Shown here piece by piece: positions 36,091 to 43,166 of a stretch of 64,000 bases of DNA. Origin of the DNA: RGDT01 sp964630925 (lineage in GTDB: Bacteria; Planctomycetota; Planctomycetia; Gemmatales; Gemmataceae); the NCBI GenBank assembly GCA_964630925.1, contig CAZVZK010000012.1, positions 1-64,000 on the forward strand, read 5' to 3'. The notes under the pieces were generated by a model. That model saw only the letters and a list, made by a program, of their open reading frames with translations. It did not search any database and had not been told where the DNA came from. Numbering within the stretch: the first letter of the stretch is position 1; each line of letters starts with the position of its first letter. The translations under genes and the position numbers were made by a program.

Positions 36091-36109
36091 CCACCGGGCC
36101 ACGTGCCGG

Positions 36110-36139
36110 TTGTAGGCTCGGGCCCGGGAGGCGTAGAAT
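36110..36139 (+). promoter_or_regulatory. Candidate promoter for the retropepsin-like gene
   Basis: TTGTAG (36110-36115) and TAGAAT (36134-36139), 18 bp apart, lie 34 bp before the ATG at 36173. The -10 match is good and the -35 is weak. Position after the cytochrome gene suggests an independent unit. Confidence 0.35.
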
Positions 36140-36172
36140 GGCACCGAGACGCCCGAGGGCGGGAGACATTCG

Positions 36173-36820
36173 ATGAAGAGCCTGGCCGACGAGCTACCCC
36201 CTGAGGTGGCCCAACACGTCCACCTCGATTGGCGCAAGAACGAGGCCGGGTACTGGGCGGCGCGTGAGGGGCTGCTCGCGGACCGCCGTGGCCAATGGGT
36301 CGCATTCGCCGATGGCGCGGTGGTCGCGTCCGGGTCGCGTGCCGTACTGGTGATGGAAGAGGCCCAGCAGGCCGCACCGAACGCCTACATCGCCTGCGTC
36401 GGACACGAGGACGCGCCGCACGTCATCCGCCGGGGCAGCTTCGCCTATGACGCCGCCTACCCCGGCGAGCCTTTGCCCGTCCTCGCCGTCGAATTCCGTC
36501 CGGCCAGTGGGACGCCGGGGACGCTGTTGGACCGCGTCATCGCCGACACCGGGGCGGACACCACGGTCCTGCCCTGGGCGGATTGCCAACGGATGGGGCT
36601 CGATCAAGCTCAGGGGCGTCCGGGCCGGCTTCGAGGCGTGGCGGGAGGCACGGCCGCGACACTCACCTTCTTCGTCCGCGCCTACCTGGACGGTCAGGAG
36701 TACCCCTGCCAGCTCCTCGCGGACTTCGGCGGGAGCGAACGCATCCTCGGCCGGGATGTCCTCAACTCGCTGGAGGCCCTTTTCAGGGGCCCGGGCCGCG
36801 AGGTCGTCATCAACCCGTGA
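36173..36820 (+). CDS. Retropepsin-like aspartic protease domain protein with DUF5678-like N-terminus
   Basis: A 215-residue protein. The N-terminal 24-80 segment (YWAAREGLLADRRGQWVAFA) resembles DUF5678. The C-terminal half is a retropepsin-like fold with catalytic triad DTG at 125-127 (VIADTGADTTVLP) and the downstream psi-loop motif ILGRDVLNSLE. Single-domain retropepsins work as dimers, so this protein should dimerise. No signal peptide is present, so it is probably cytoplasmic. The start follows GGGAGACATTCG. Target unknown. Confidence 0.82.
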   Translation: MKSLADELPPEVAQHVHLDWRKNEAGYWAAREGLLADRRGQWVAFADGAVVASGSRAVLVMEEAQQAAPNAYIACVGHEDAPHVIRRGSFAYDAAYPGEPLPVLAVEFRPASGTPGTLLDRVIADTGADTTVLPWADCQRMGLDQAQGRPGRLRGVAGGTAATLTFFVRAYLDGQEYPCQLLADFGGSERILGRDVLNSLEALFRGPGREVVINP

Positions 36821-36825
36821 GGGTT

Positions 36826-36887
36826 GCCGACGAGGGCGGAGATCGAGCTGATCCGGGCGTGGATCAAGACGGGGGCGAAGGACGATT
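36826..36887 (+). pseudogene. 62-nt direct repeat, copy 2 (duplicated cytochrome-gene tail)
   Basis: A fragment identical to 36027-36088 at 60 of 62 positions. It encodes the last codons of the cytochrome gene (PTRAEIELIRAWIK, then GAKDD-stop) but has no start or upstream part. It is a remnant of a local duplication or of an insertion by repeat-mediated exchange. Confidence 0.85.
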
Positions 36888-36923
36888 AGACCGTACCTGA
36901 ATCGCCCCTGGGAGGGCTCGGCG

Positions 36924-37238
36924 ATGCGGCCCGACTTCCGCGAGCAAAAGACCGACGACCTGATCCACGAGGCGGGCCGGCTCGCGCAGGAGATCGCCCG
37001 GTTGGAGAAGCGCCTCGACAAGTACGGCAACGTCCTGCGGGCGATGTTCGAGCTGATGCGGGCCGAGCTGCACATCGAGCCGGCCGCGCTGGCGGAGAGG
37101 CTGGCGGCCGTGGTGCGCGAGAAGGGCGAGCGGGAGCGGGCGTCCTGTGGCTCCTGCGGCCGCCCGCTCGGGAACAGGGCGAAGTGCATGTACTGCGGCA
37201 CCGAGCGGAAGGCCGAATCACTCTTCGACCTCCTGTGA
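36924..37238 (+). CDS. Small coiled-coil/zinc-ribbon protein
   Basis: A 104-residue protein. The N-terminal 60 residues are helical and charged (LIHEAGRLAQEIARLEKRLD). The C-terminus has a zinc ribbon of the form CGSCGRPLGNRAKCMYCG. No membrane segment. Family not recognised. It lies between the duplicated tail and a secreted-protein gene, all on the plus strand. Confidence 0.68.
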   Translation: MRPDFREQKTDDLIHEAGRLAQEIARLEKRLDKYGNVLRAMFELMRAELHIEPAALAERLAAVVREKGERERASCGSCGRPLGNRAKCMYCGTERKAESLFDLL

Positions 37239-37276
37239 CGCCGGGATCAAGGTTCCCAAGACACCGGAGGGAGTGC

Positions 37277-37858
37277 ATGAGACGCCTGGCGATGTTCGCG
37301 CTGGCGGCCGCGGCCCTGGGGGCCGCCCCGCCCGTCGGTGAGCCGACCACCTTCCCGCACGCCAGGGGGGGCAAGTGGGAATACCGGCGGACGCTGTGGG
37401 GCCGCGTCAAGCCCCTCGTCTTGCAGGCCGGCGGGGTGACGAAGGACGGGGGGAGGGCGTTCGTCCGGTTCACGGGGGATTGGGAATCCCTCGGCCTGGA
37501 AGAGCGGATGGAGATGATCGGCGGGCGGCTCAGCTACCGCGTCTCCGTGGGGCGGGGCGATGCCCCCCGGGCCCTGATCGGGGGCCGGGTCAGGGAGGGG
37601 GACCGCTGGGCGTCGCTGATCCCCATCGGGTGCGGGGGGTTCGCCCCGGCGGAGGCGTGGGTGGAGGGCGTGGAGAGGGTCACCGTGCCCGCCGGCAGGT
37701 TCAGGGCGGTCAAGGTCCGGTACACGGGGGTCATCTTCGGCATCGAGGGCTCGATGGTGGTGTGGTACGCCGACGGGGTGGGGGTGGTGAAGCAGGTCTA
37801 CCGGCCGGAATCGACGAACATGGTCATCGAGCTGGTGCGGCACACGCCCGGCGGGTGA
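37277..37858 (+). CDS. Secreted beta-rich protein, DUF3108-like
   Basis: A 193-residue protein with a signal peptide (MRRLAMFALAAAALGAAPP). The mature part is beta-rich and ends VERVTVPAGRFRAVKVRYTG, MVVWYADGVGVVKQVYRPE, a pattern seen in DUF3108 and related lipoprotein-like families. The start at 37277 follows GGAGGGAGTGC. Assignment to a family is tentative. Confidence 0.65.
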   Translation: MRRLAMFALAAAALGAAPPVGEPTTFPHARGGKWEYRRTLWGRVKPLVLQAGGVTKDGGRAFVRFTGDWESLGLEERMEMIGGRLSYRVSVGRGDAPRALIGGRVREGDRWASLIPIGCGGFAPAEAWVEGVERVTVPAGRFRAVKVRYTGVIFGIEGSMVVWYADGVGVVKQVYRPESTNMVIELVRHTPGG

Positions 37859-37866
37859 GCCGCCGA

Positions 37867-38592
37867 TCAGGCGGGTCCTTCAGGCATCGACGGCGGCTCG
37901 GCCGGAGCCTCGCCCTCCCGTCTCCGCACGCGCCACGCCATCCCCAGCAGCCCCGCCGCGCCCAGCAGCAGCGCCGACGGCTCGGGCACGGGGGTGTAGT
38001 CCGGGATCGGGCCTTGATACCTCGGCCAATCGACGAACACGTCGGCGAGGAGGCCGGCGCCACCGGAGCCGAAGGCCAGGGGCGCGTAGCCGGCGGTGTA
38101 GTCATGCCCGCCGATGGGCACGCCGGGGAACGGCGGGCCGATCACCGCGATGGAGTAGGAGTCGCCCAGCGGGCCGACGGAGCCGGAGAAGCCGAGGGAG
38201 ACGGCGAGGTCTGCCTCGTCGCCGGAGGCCGTGTCGGTGATGTGCAGTTTGCCGGTCAGCTCGGCGAGGAAGCCGAAGTGGAACGCCGGTCCGCCGGGCT
38301 GGGCGGTGAAGGTGACGGGGCCGAGCGAGACGTTGGCCGACGACCCGCCGCCGGGGTTATCGACGGTGACGCCGGCGCCGGGCACGGCGGTGAAGGCCGC
38401 CGTCGCGCTGCCGTGGTTGATGGAGAAGCCGGAGCCGTCGGGGGCCACCTGCACGTCGAGGAAGACAGGGCCCGGCCCCCAGGTGGTGGAGTAGGTGGCC
38501 TGGTCGAGATTGAAGGAGAAGGTGAAGCCGACGGGGTCGGCCCGCGCCGCGAGCGGCAAGGCCAGCAGGGCGGCGATGGCGAGGGGACGCAT
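37867..38592 (-). CDS. PEP-CTERM-sorted secreted protein
   Basis: A 241-residue exported protein. Signal peptide MRPLAIAALLALPLAARA; a beta-rich body rich in Gly, Ser and Thr follows. It ends with the PEP-CTERM sorting signal VPEPSALLLGAAGLLGMAWR and a basic tail. Such proteins are cleaved by exosortase and often reach the outer surface; no exosortase gene is in this window. I start at 38592, with GAGGA 9 nt upstream; ATG 38607 is an alternative. Confidence 0.85.
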   Translation of the reverse strand: MRPLAIAALLALPLAARADPVGFTFSFNLDQATYSTTWGPGPVFLDVQVAPDGSGFSINHGSATAAFTAVPGAGVTVDNPGGGSSANVSLGPVTFTAQPGGPAFHFGFLAELTGKLHITDTASGDEADLAVSLGFSGSVGPLGDSYSIAVIGPPFPGVPIGGHDYTAGYAPLAFGSGGAGLLADVFVDWPRYQGPIPDYTPVPEPSALLLGAAGLLGMAWRVRRREGEAPAEPPSMPEGPA

Positions 38593-38679
38593 CGGCGATA
38601 TCCTCATGTGCGGAGGCGTGAAGTCGGCGGGATCGTACCCGTGCCGGCTCCGCGATGTCAACACGGAAGGCCGCCGGCC

Positions 38680-39636
38680 ATGCATGTCCTCGTCACCGGC
38701 GCGACCGGCTTCCTCGGACGCCACCTCGTCCGCGCCTTGCTGGAACGCGGCCATCGCGTCCGCGCCCTCGGCCGGCAGGCGTCGGCCTTCGTCGCCGGGG
38801 CAGAGGCGGTCAGGGGCGACCTGCGCGACAGGGCCTCCGTCATGGCGGCGTGCGACGGCGTCGGGGCGGTGTTCCATGTCGGGGCGTTGTCGGCACCGTG
38901 GGGGCCGGCGGCCGAGTTCCACGCCGTTAACGTCGCCGGCACCGAGCACGTCCTCGCCGGCTGTCGGCTGCACGGCGTCCGGCGCCTCGTCCACGTCTCG
39001 TCGCCCAGCGTGACGTTCCGCGACCGCGACGTGTCCGGCGAGACGGAGGCCGCCCGATGCCCCCATCGCTACCTGTGCGACTACTCGTTGACGAAGCGCA
39101 TCGCCGAGGAGCGTGTCCGCGCCTCCGGCGTGCCGGCGGTCATCCTGAGGCCCAAGGCCATCTTCGGCCCCGGCGACACGTCGCTCCTGCCACGCCTCCT
39201 CACCGCGGCCCGCCGGGGCCGATTGCCGCAGATCGGGCCGGGCGACAACCTCGTGGATCTCACCTACGTCGAGAACGTGGTGCAGGCGTTGATCCTGGCG
39301 CTGGACGCGCCGTCCGCCGTGGGGCGGACGTACAACATCACCAACGGCGAGCACGTCCCCCTGTGGCCGCTCATCAAGGGCGTGCTGCGCCGCCGTGGCA
39401 TCGGTGCCGATTTGCGCCGCCTGCCGTACCGGCTTGTCTACCTGATGGCGGCCGGGCTGGAGGTACGGGCGACGCTGTTCGGGGGCGAGCCGCTGTTGAC
39501 GCGGTACACGGCGGCGATCCTGGCGCGGACGCAGACGTATGACATCACGGCGGCACGGCGCGACCTGGGGTATGCGCCGGCGGTGAGCGTGGCCGAGGGC
39601 GTGGAGCGCACCCTGGCGGAGATGCCGCATGAGTGA
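38680..39636 (+). CDS. NAD-dependent epimerase/dehydratase-family (extended SDR)
   Basis: A 318-residue extended short-chain dehydrogenase. NAD-binding motif TGATGFLG (residues 6-13), catalytic YSLTK and the following IAEERV are present. It resembles 3-beta-hydroxysteroid-dehydrogenase/OleD-like members. The stop overlaps the start of the MBL-fold gene by 8 bp, which implies co-translation. A role in modifying a lipid-type substrate is possible but not shown. Confidence 0.85.
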   Translation: MHVLVTGATGFLGRHLVRALLERGHRVRALGRQASAFVAGAEAVRGDLRDRASVMAACDGVGAVFHVGALSAPWGPAAEFHAVNVAGTEHVLAGCRLHGVRRLVHVSSPSVTFRDRDVSGETEAARCPHRYLCDYSLTKRIAEERVRASGVPAVILRPKAIFGPGDTSLLPRLLTAARRGRLPQIGPGDNLVDLTYVENVVQALILALDAPSAVGRTYNITNGEHVPLWPLIKGVLRRRGIGADLRRLPYRLVYLMAAGLEVRATLFGGEPLLTRYTAAILARTQTYDITAARRDLGYAPAVSVAEGVERTLAEMPHE

Positions 39637-40465
39637 GGTCGTGCTGTCGTGCCGGCTGCTGGTCACGGGCCATTGCGTGGCGACGGGGCATCACCTGCTC
39701 ACCGGCGGGCCGCGTGGGAAGATCGAGGTGCCGTCGATGGTGGCGCTGCTCGGGCACCCGACACAGGGATACCTCCTGTGGGACACGGGGTATGCGCCGC
39801 GCATGCTCGACGCCACGAGGTGGCTGCCGTGGCGCATCTACCGCTGGGTGACGCCGCTGCGCATCTCGGCGGCGCAGGCGGCGGTGAGCCAGCTCGCGGC
39901 CCTGGGCGTCGAGGCACGCGACGTGCGGCGGGTGGTGCTGTCGCACTTCCACGCCGACCACGTCGCCGGCCTGCGTGACTTCCCCCTGGCGGACATCGTC
40001 GCGGCGAAGGAGGCGTACGCCGACGTGGCGGGCCGGCGCGGCCTGCGGGCGCTGAGCCGGGCATTCGTGCCGAAACTGTTGCCGAGGGACTTCGAGCGCC
40101 GGGCCTTGCTGCTCGACCACTTCACGCCGGGGGAGCCGGGGCCGGCCTGTGACCTGTTCGGCGACGGGTCGGCGGTGGTGGTGAGTCTGCCGGGGCACGC
40201 CCGGGGGCAGATCGGGTTGCTGGCCCTCACGGAACGTGGGCCGGTGCTGTTCGCCGCCGACTCGTGCTGGCTGAGCGAGGGTTACCGGACGGCCACGCCT
40301 CCGCACTGGATCACCAACCTGTTCATCGATGACGTGGCCGCGATGCGCGACACGCTGGGGTGGGTGCATCGTTACTGGAAGGACCACCCGGAGGCGATGG
40401 TGATACCCAGCCACTGCCCGGAGGCGTGGACGCGGTTCGGGCCGGTGTTCGGCGGCGGGGCTTGA
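39629..40465 (+). CDS. MBL-fold metallo-hydrolase
   Basis: A 278-residue metallo-beta-lactamase-fold hydrolase. Metal ligands are visible in HFHADHVAGL, GHARGQIGLL (His) and ADSCWLSEGY, and IPSHCPEA completes the set. It resembles the AHL-lactonase-type subgroup in length and motifs, but substrate prediction from this is unsafe. The start ATG overlaps the stop of the dehydrogenase gene, so the two enzymes probably act together. Confidence 0.87.
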   Translation: MSEVVLSCRLLVTGHCVATGHHLLTGGPRGKIEVPSMVALLGHPTQGYLLWDTGYAPRMLDATRWLPWRIYRWVTPLRISAAQAAVSQLAALGVEARDVRRVVLSHFHADHVAGLRDFPLADIVAAKEAYADVAGRRGLRALSRAFVPKLLPRDFERRALLLDHFTPGEPGPACDLFGDGSAVVVSLPGHARGQIGLLALTERGPVLFAADSCWLSEGYRTATPPHWITNLFIDDVAAMRDTLGWVHRYWKDHPEAMVIPSHCPEAWTRFGPVFGGGA

Positions 40466-40508
40466 ACTCGTCCGCCTCGTGGGCGAGAATCAGCGGTGGA
40501 GGCGAACG

Positions 40509-40739
40509 ATGAGACCGATCGACCGAATCACGCTGGACCCGGCGGTCATGGGCGGTAAGGCCTGTATCCGGGGCCTCCGCGTCACCGTGGGCGCCGTCGT
40601 CGGCCTGCTGGCGGCGGGCCGCTCGCGCGAGGAGATCCTCGCGGCCTACCCGTACCTCGAGGCCGCCGACATCGACCAGGCCCTGGCCTACGCCGCTTAC
40701 AGGCTGGAGGAGCGCGAGATCCCGCTGGCCGTCGCATGA
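40509..40739 (+). CDS. DUF433 antitoxin-like protein
   Basis: A 76-residue DUF433 protein with the family pattern ITLDPAVMGGKACIRGLRVT and EILAAYPYLEAADIDQALAY. DUF433 proteins are usually the DNA-binding antitoxins of pairs with DUF5615 PIN-like toxins. The ATG at 40509 follows GGAGGCGAACG. The stop overlaps the start of the next gene (ATGA), the usual layout of such pairs. Confidence 0.9.
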   Translation: MRPIDRITLDPAVMGGKACIRGLRVTVGAVVGLLAAGRSREEILAAYPYLEAADIDQALAYAAYRLEEREIPLAVA

Positions 40740-41104
40740 GCCTCAAGATCCTCGTTGACATGAACCTCTCCCCCGGCTGGGTCGTGCCGTTATCGGAGGC
40801 CGGCATCGACGCGGTCCACTGGTCGGACGTCGGCGACCCCCGTGCCGCCGATGCGGAGATCATGCGTTGGGCCGTCGCGAATGGGCGCGTCGTCTTCACG
40901 CACGACCTCGACTTCGGGACGGCGCTGGCCCTGACGCACGCGGCCGGCCCGAGCGTCCTCCAGGTGCGTGGCCAGGACGTCCTGCCCGATCACATGGCCC
41001 CGGTGGTCCTGGCCGCCTTGCGGGCCCACGGAGCGGACCTGTTGGCCGGGGCGTTGGTCGTCGTGGATGAGAAGAAGTCGCGGGTGCGCATCCTTCCGAT
41101 TTGA
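40736..41104 (+). CDS. DUF5615 PIN-like toxin
   Basis: A 122-residue PIN-like protein (DUF5615, COG4634 type). Acidic residues typical of the active site are seen in ILVDMNLSP, ADAEIMRWA and VVFTHDLDFG. It should be a ribonuclease restrained by the overlapping upstream DUF433 protein. Whether this pair is active as a toxin-antitoxin unit is not known. Confidence 0.88.
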   Translation: MSLKILVDMNLSPGWVVPLSEAGIDAVHWSDVGDPRAADAEIMRWAVANGRVVFTHDLDFGTALALTHAAGPSVLQVRGQDVLPDHMAPVVLAALRAHGADLLAGALVVVDEKKSRVRILPI

Positions 41105-41190
41105 TCGCTGCCCTGGTTGGATCGAGGGCAGGGGGGACGATGGCCGACTGGCGCATTGCCCCCCGGCCAGGGCCGCCCGCGCGGGGTAAG

Positions 41191-42675
41191 ATGACGGCCA
41201 TGACCGACCTCGACGACATCCGCCGCCCCCTCACCCTCGACGGCGCCCACGTCCCTGCCGTGCCGCCGGGGGCGCTCGGCGAACGCGCCTTCCTCCGCGC
41301 CCACCGGCTGAAGTACGCCTACGTCTCCGGCAGCATGGCCAACGGCATCGGCTCCTGCGAGATCGCCGAGAGCATGGCCCGCGCCGGCATGCTCGGCTTC
41401 TTCGGGGCCGCCGGCCTGTCCGCCGCCCGCGTCGATCAGGCCATCACCCGCCTGCAATCCTCCCTCGGCGACCTGCCGCACGGCTTTAACCTCATCCACA
41501 GCCCCAACGAGCCGCGATTGGAGGCCGAGGTCGCCGAGCTTTACCTGCGGCGCGGCGTGCGTCTCGTCGAGGCGTCGGCGTACCTCGACCTCACCCCGGC
41601 CATCGTCCGTTACCGCCTGGACGGCATCCACGAGGGCCCCGACGGCGTGCCGACCTGCCCCAACCGCGTGATCGCCAAGGTGTCCCGCGTCGAGGTGGCG
41701 ACGCGCTTCCTCTCCCCCGCCCCGGAACGCATGGTGGCCGAGCTGGTGCGCGAGGGCCACATCACGCCCCGGCAGGCCGAGCTGGCGCGGCGCGTCCCCG
41801 TGGCCGAGGACGTGACCGGCGAGGCCGACTCCGGGGGCCACACCGACAACCGCCCCGCCATCACCCTTATCCCGACGCTGCTCGCCCTGCGGGACCGATT
41901 GCAGGCGCAACTACGGTATCCCGTGCGGCCACGCGTCGGGGCGGCGGGCGGCATCGCCACGCCGGAGGGGGTGGCGGCGGCGTTCCAGATGGGGGCGGCG
42001 TATGTCCTCGTCGGGTCGATCAACCAGGCGTGCCGGGAGTCGGGGTCGAGCGACGCCGTCCGCGAGATGCTCGCCGGGGCGGAGCAGGCCGACGTGGCGA
42101 TGGCCCCCGCCGCCGACATGTTCGAGATGGGCGTCAAGCTGCAGGTGTTGAAGCGCGGCACCATGTTCGCCATGCGGGCGGCCAAGCTGTACGAGCTGTA
42201 CCGCGCCCACCCGTCGCTGGAGGCGATCCCCGAGGCCGAGCGGCTGAACCTGGAGAAGACGATCTTCCGGCTGCCGGTGTCGGAGGTTTGGCGGCAGACG
42301 GAGGAGTTCTGGCGCGGGCGTGACCCGGTGCAGGTGGAGCGGGCGGCCCGCGAGCCGAGGCACCGGATGGCCCTGGTGTTCCGCTGGTACCTGGGGCTGT
42401 CGTCGCGGTGGGCCAACGCCGGCGAGGCGGCGCGGCGGCTGGACTATCAGGTGTGGTGCGGCCCGGCGATGGGCGCGTTCAACGAGTGGGCGAAGGGCTC
42501 GCACCTGGAGGACTGGCGGAGCCGCCACGTCGATGACGTGGCCCGGCAGCTCCTGCGTGGCGCCTGCGTGCGGACGCGGCTGCACCTGTTGCGTCTCCAG
42601 GGCGTCGAGATCCCGCCGGAATGGGAGGCGGTGCGCCCCGTGCCGCCGGAAGAAGCCGCGAGGGCCTTCACATGA
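41191..42675 (+). CDS. pfaD: PfaD-family trans-acting enoyl reductase
   Basis: A 494-residue FMN-binding TIM-barrel protein of the PfaD family, which serve as trans-acting enoyl reductases for polyunsaturated-fatty-acid or polyketide synthases. Diagnostic stretches are YAYVSGSMANGIGSCEIAES, AGMLGFFGAAGLS, VRPRVGAAGGIATPEGVAAA, YVLVGSINQACRESGSS and the long C-terminal domain to PPEWEAV. The start is uncertain: 41191, 41200 or 41140. Its stop overlaps the next gene (ATGA). No synthase genes lie nearby in this window. Confidence 0.92.
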   Translation: MTAMTDLDDIRRPLTLDGAHVPAVPPGALGERAFLRAHRLKYAYVSGSMANGIGSCEIAESMARAGMLGFFGAAGLSAARVDQAITRLQSSLGDLPHGFNLIHSPNEPRLEAEVAELYLRRGVRLVEASAYLDLTPAIVRYRLDGIHEGPDGVPTCPNRVIAKVSRVEVATRFLSPAPERMVAELVREGHITPRQAELARRVPVAEDVTGEADSGGHTDNRPAITLIPTLLALRDRLQAQLRYPVRPRVGAAGGIATPEGVAAAFQMGAAYVLVGSINQACRESGSSDAVREMLAGAEQADVAMAPAADMFEMGVKLQVLKRGTMFAMRAAKLYELYRAHPSLEAIPEAERLNLEKTIFRLPVSEVWRQTEEFWRGRDPVQVERAAREPRHRMALVFRWYLGLSSRWANAGEAARRLDYQVWCGPAMGAFNEWAKGSHLEDWRSRHVDDVARQLLRGACVRTRLHLLRLQGVEIPPEWEAVRPVPPEEAARAFT

Positions 42676-43037
42676 GCGACACGTTCACCCTGTTCGTCTA
42701 CGGCACCCTGAAGCGTGGCGGGGTGCGGCACGCCCCGCTCAAGACGCAGCGTTATCTCGGCGAGGCGCGCACCCGGCCGCACTACGCGCTGTACGACCTG
42801 GGCAGCTATCCGGGCATGGCCGCGTCCGATCCGGGGGCGGCGATCGAGGGCGAGCTCTACGAGGTCGAGCGCTCCCTAATCCCGGTGCTGGACGCGCTGG
42901 AGGGGGCGCCGGCCCTGTTCGCCCTGACCGAGGTCGAGCTGGAGGCCGGCCCGGCGTGGGCCTACCTGTACCGCGGCGACGTCGAGGGCGTGCCGGTGCT
43001 GGCGTCGGGGCGGTGGGAGAACAGGCCCGGGGTGTGA
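42672..43037 (+). CDS. Gamma-glutamylcyclotransferase-like (AIG2-type) protein
   Basis: A 121-residue protein with the BtrG/AIG2-type fold. Family pattern FTLFVYGTLKRGGVRHAPL (substrate-binding YGTL) and GELYEVERSLIPVLDALEGA are clear; the Glu expected for catalysis sits in this part. The start overlaps the stop of pfaD. Activity on gamma-glutamyl substrates is possible but not assured. Confidence 0.85.
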   Translation: MSDTFTLFVYGTLKRGGVRHAPLKTQRYLGEARTRPHYALYDLGSYPGMAASDPGAAIEGELYEVERSLIPVLDALEGAPALFALTEVELEAGPAWAYLYRGDVEGVPVLASGRWENRPGV

Positions 43038-43142
43038 GCGGCTCTGGGTTTCTGGGGGCCCGCCGAGTGAGCGGGGCGCTGACGCCGTGTGACCCGGGGC
43101 GCTCACGCGGCCCGGCTCGCCGAAGAGCCGCTGACGCTCCGG
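43036..43142. repeat. GGCGAGCGG-type repeat, diverged copy
   Basis: Inverted pieces GAGCGGCTCT (43036-43045) and AGAGCCGCTGACGCTC near 43124 flank GCGGGGCGCTGACG-like sequence. It contains the same GCTGACGC/GCGTSAGC words as the copies at 4180 and 33135 but is more divergent. It starts at the stop codon of the upstream gene. Confidence 0.6.
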
Positions 43143-43166
43143 GGCCCCCGCCCGTAGCATTCCCCC

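Noticed and set aside
36826..36887. Independent small gene downstream of the retropepsin gene
   Set aside because: It is a copy of the cytochrome gene's last codons without a start or upstream part.
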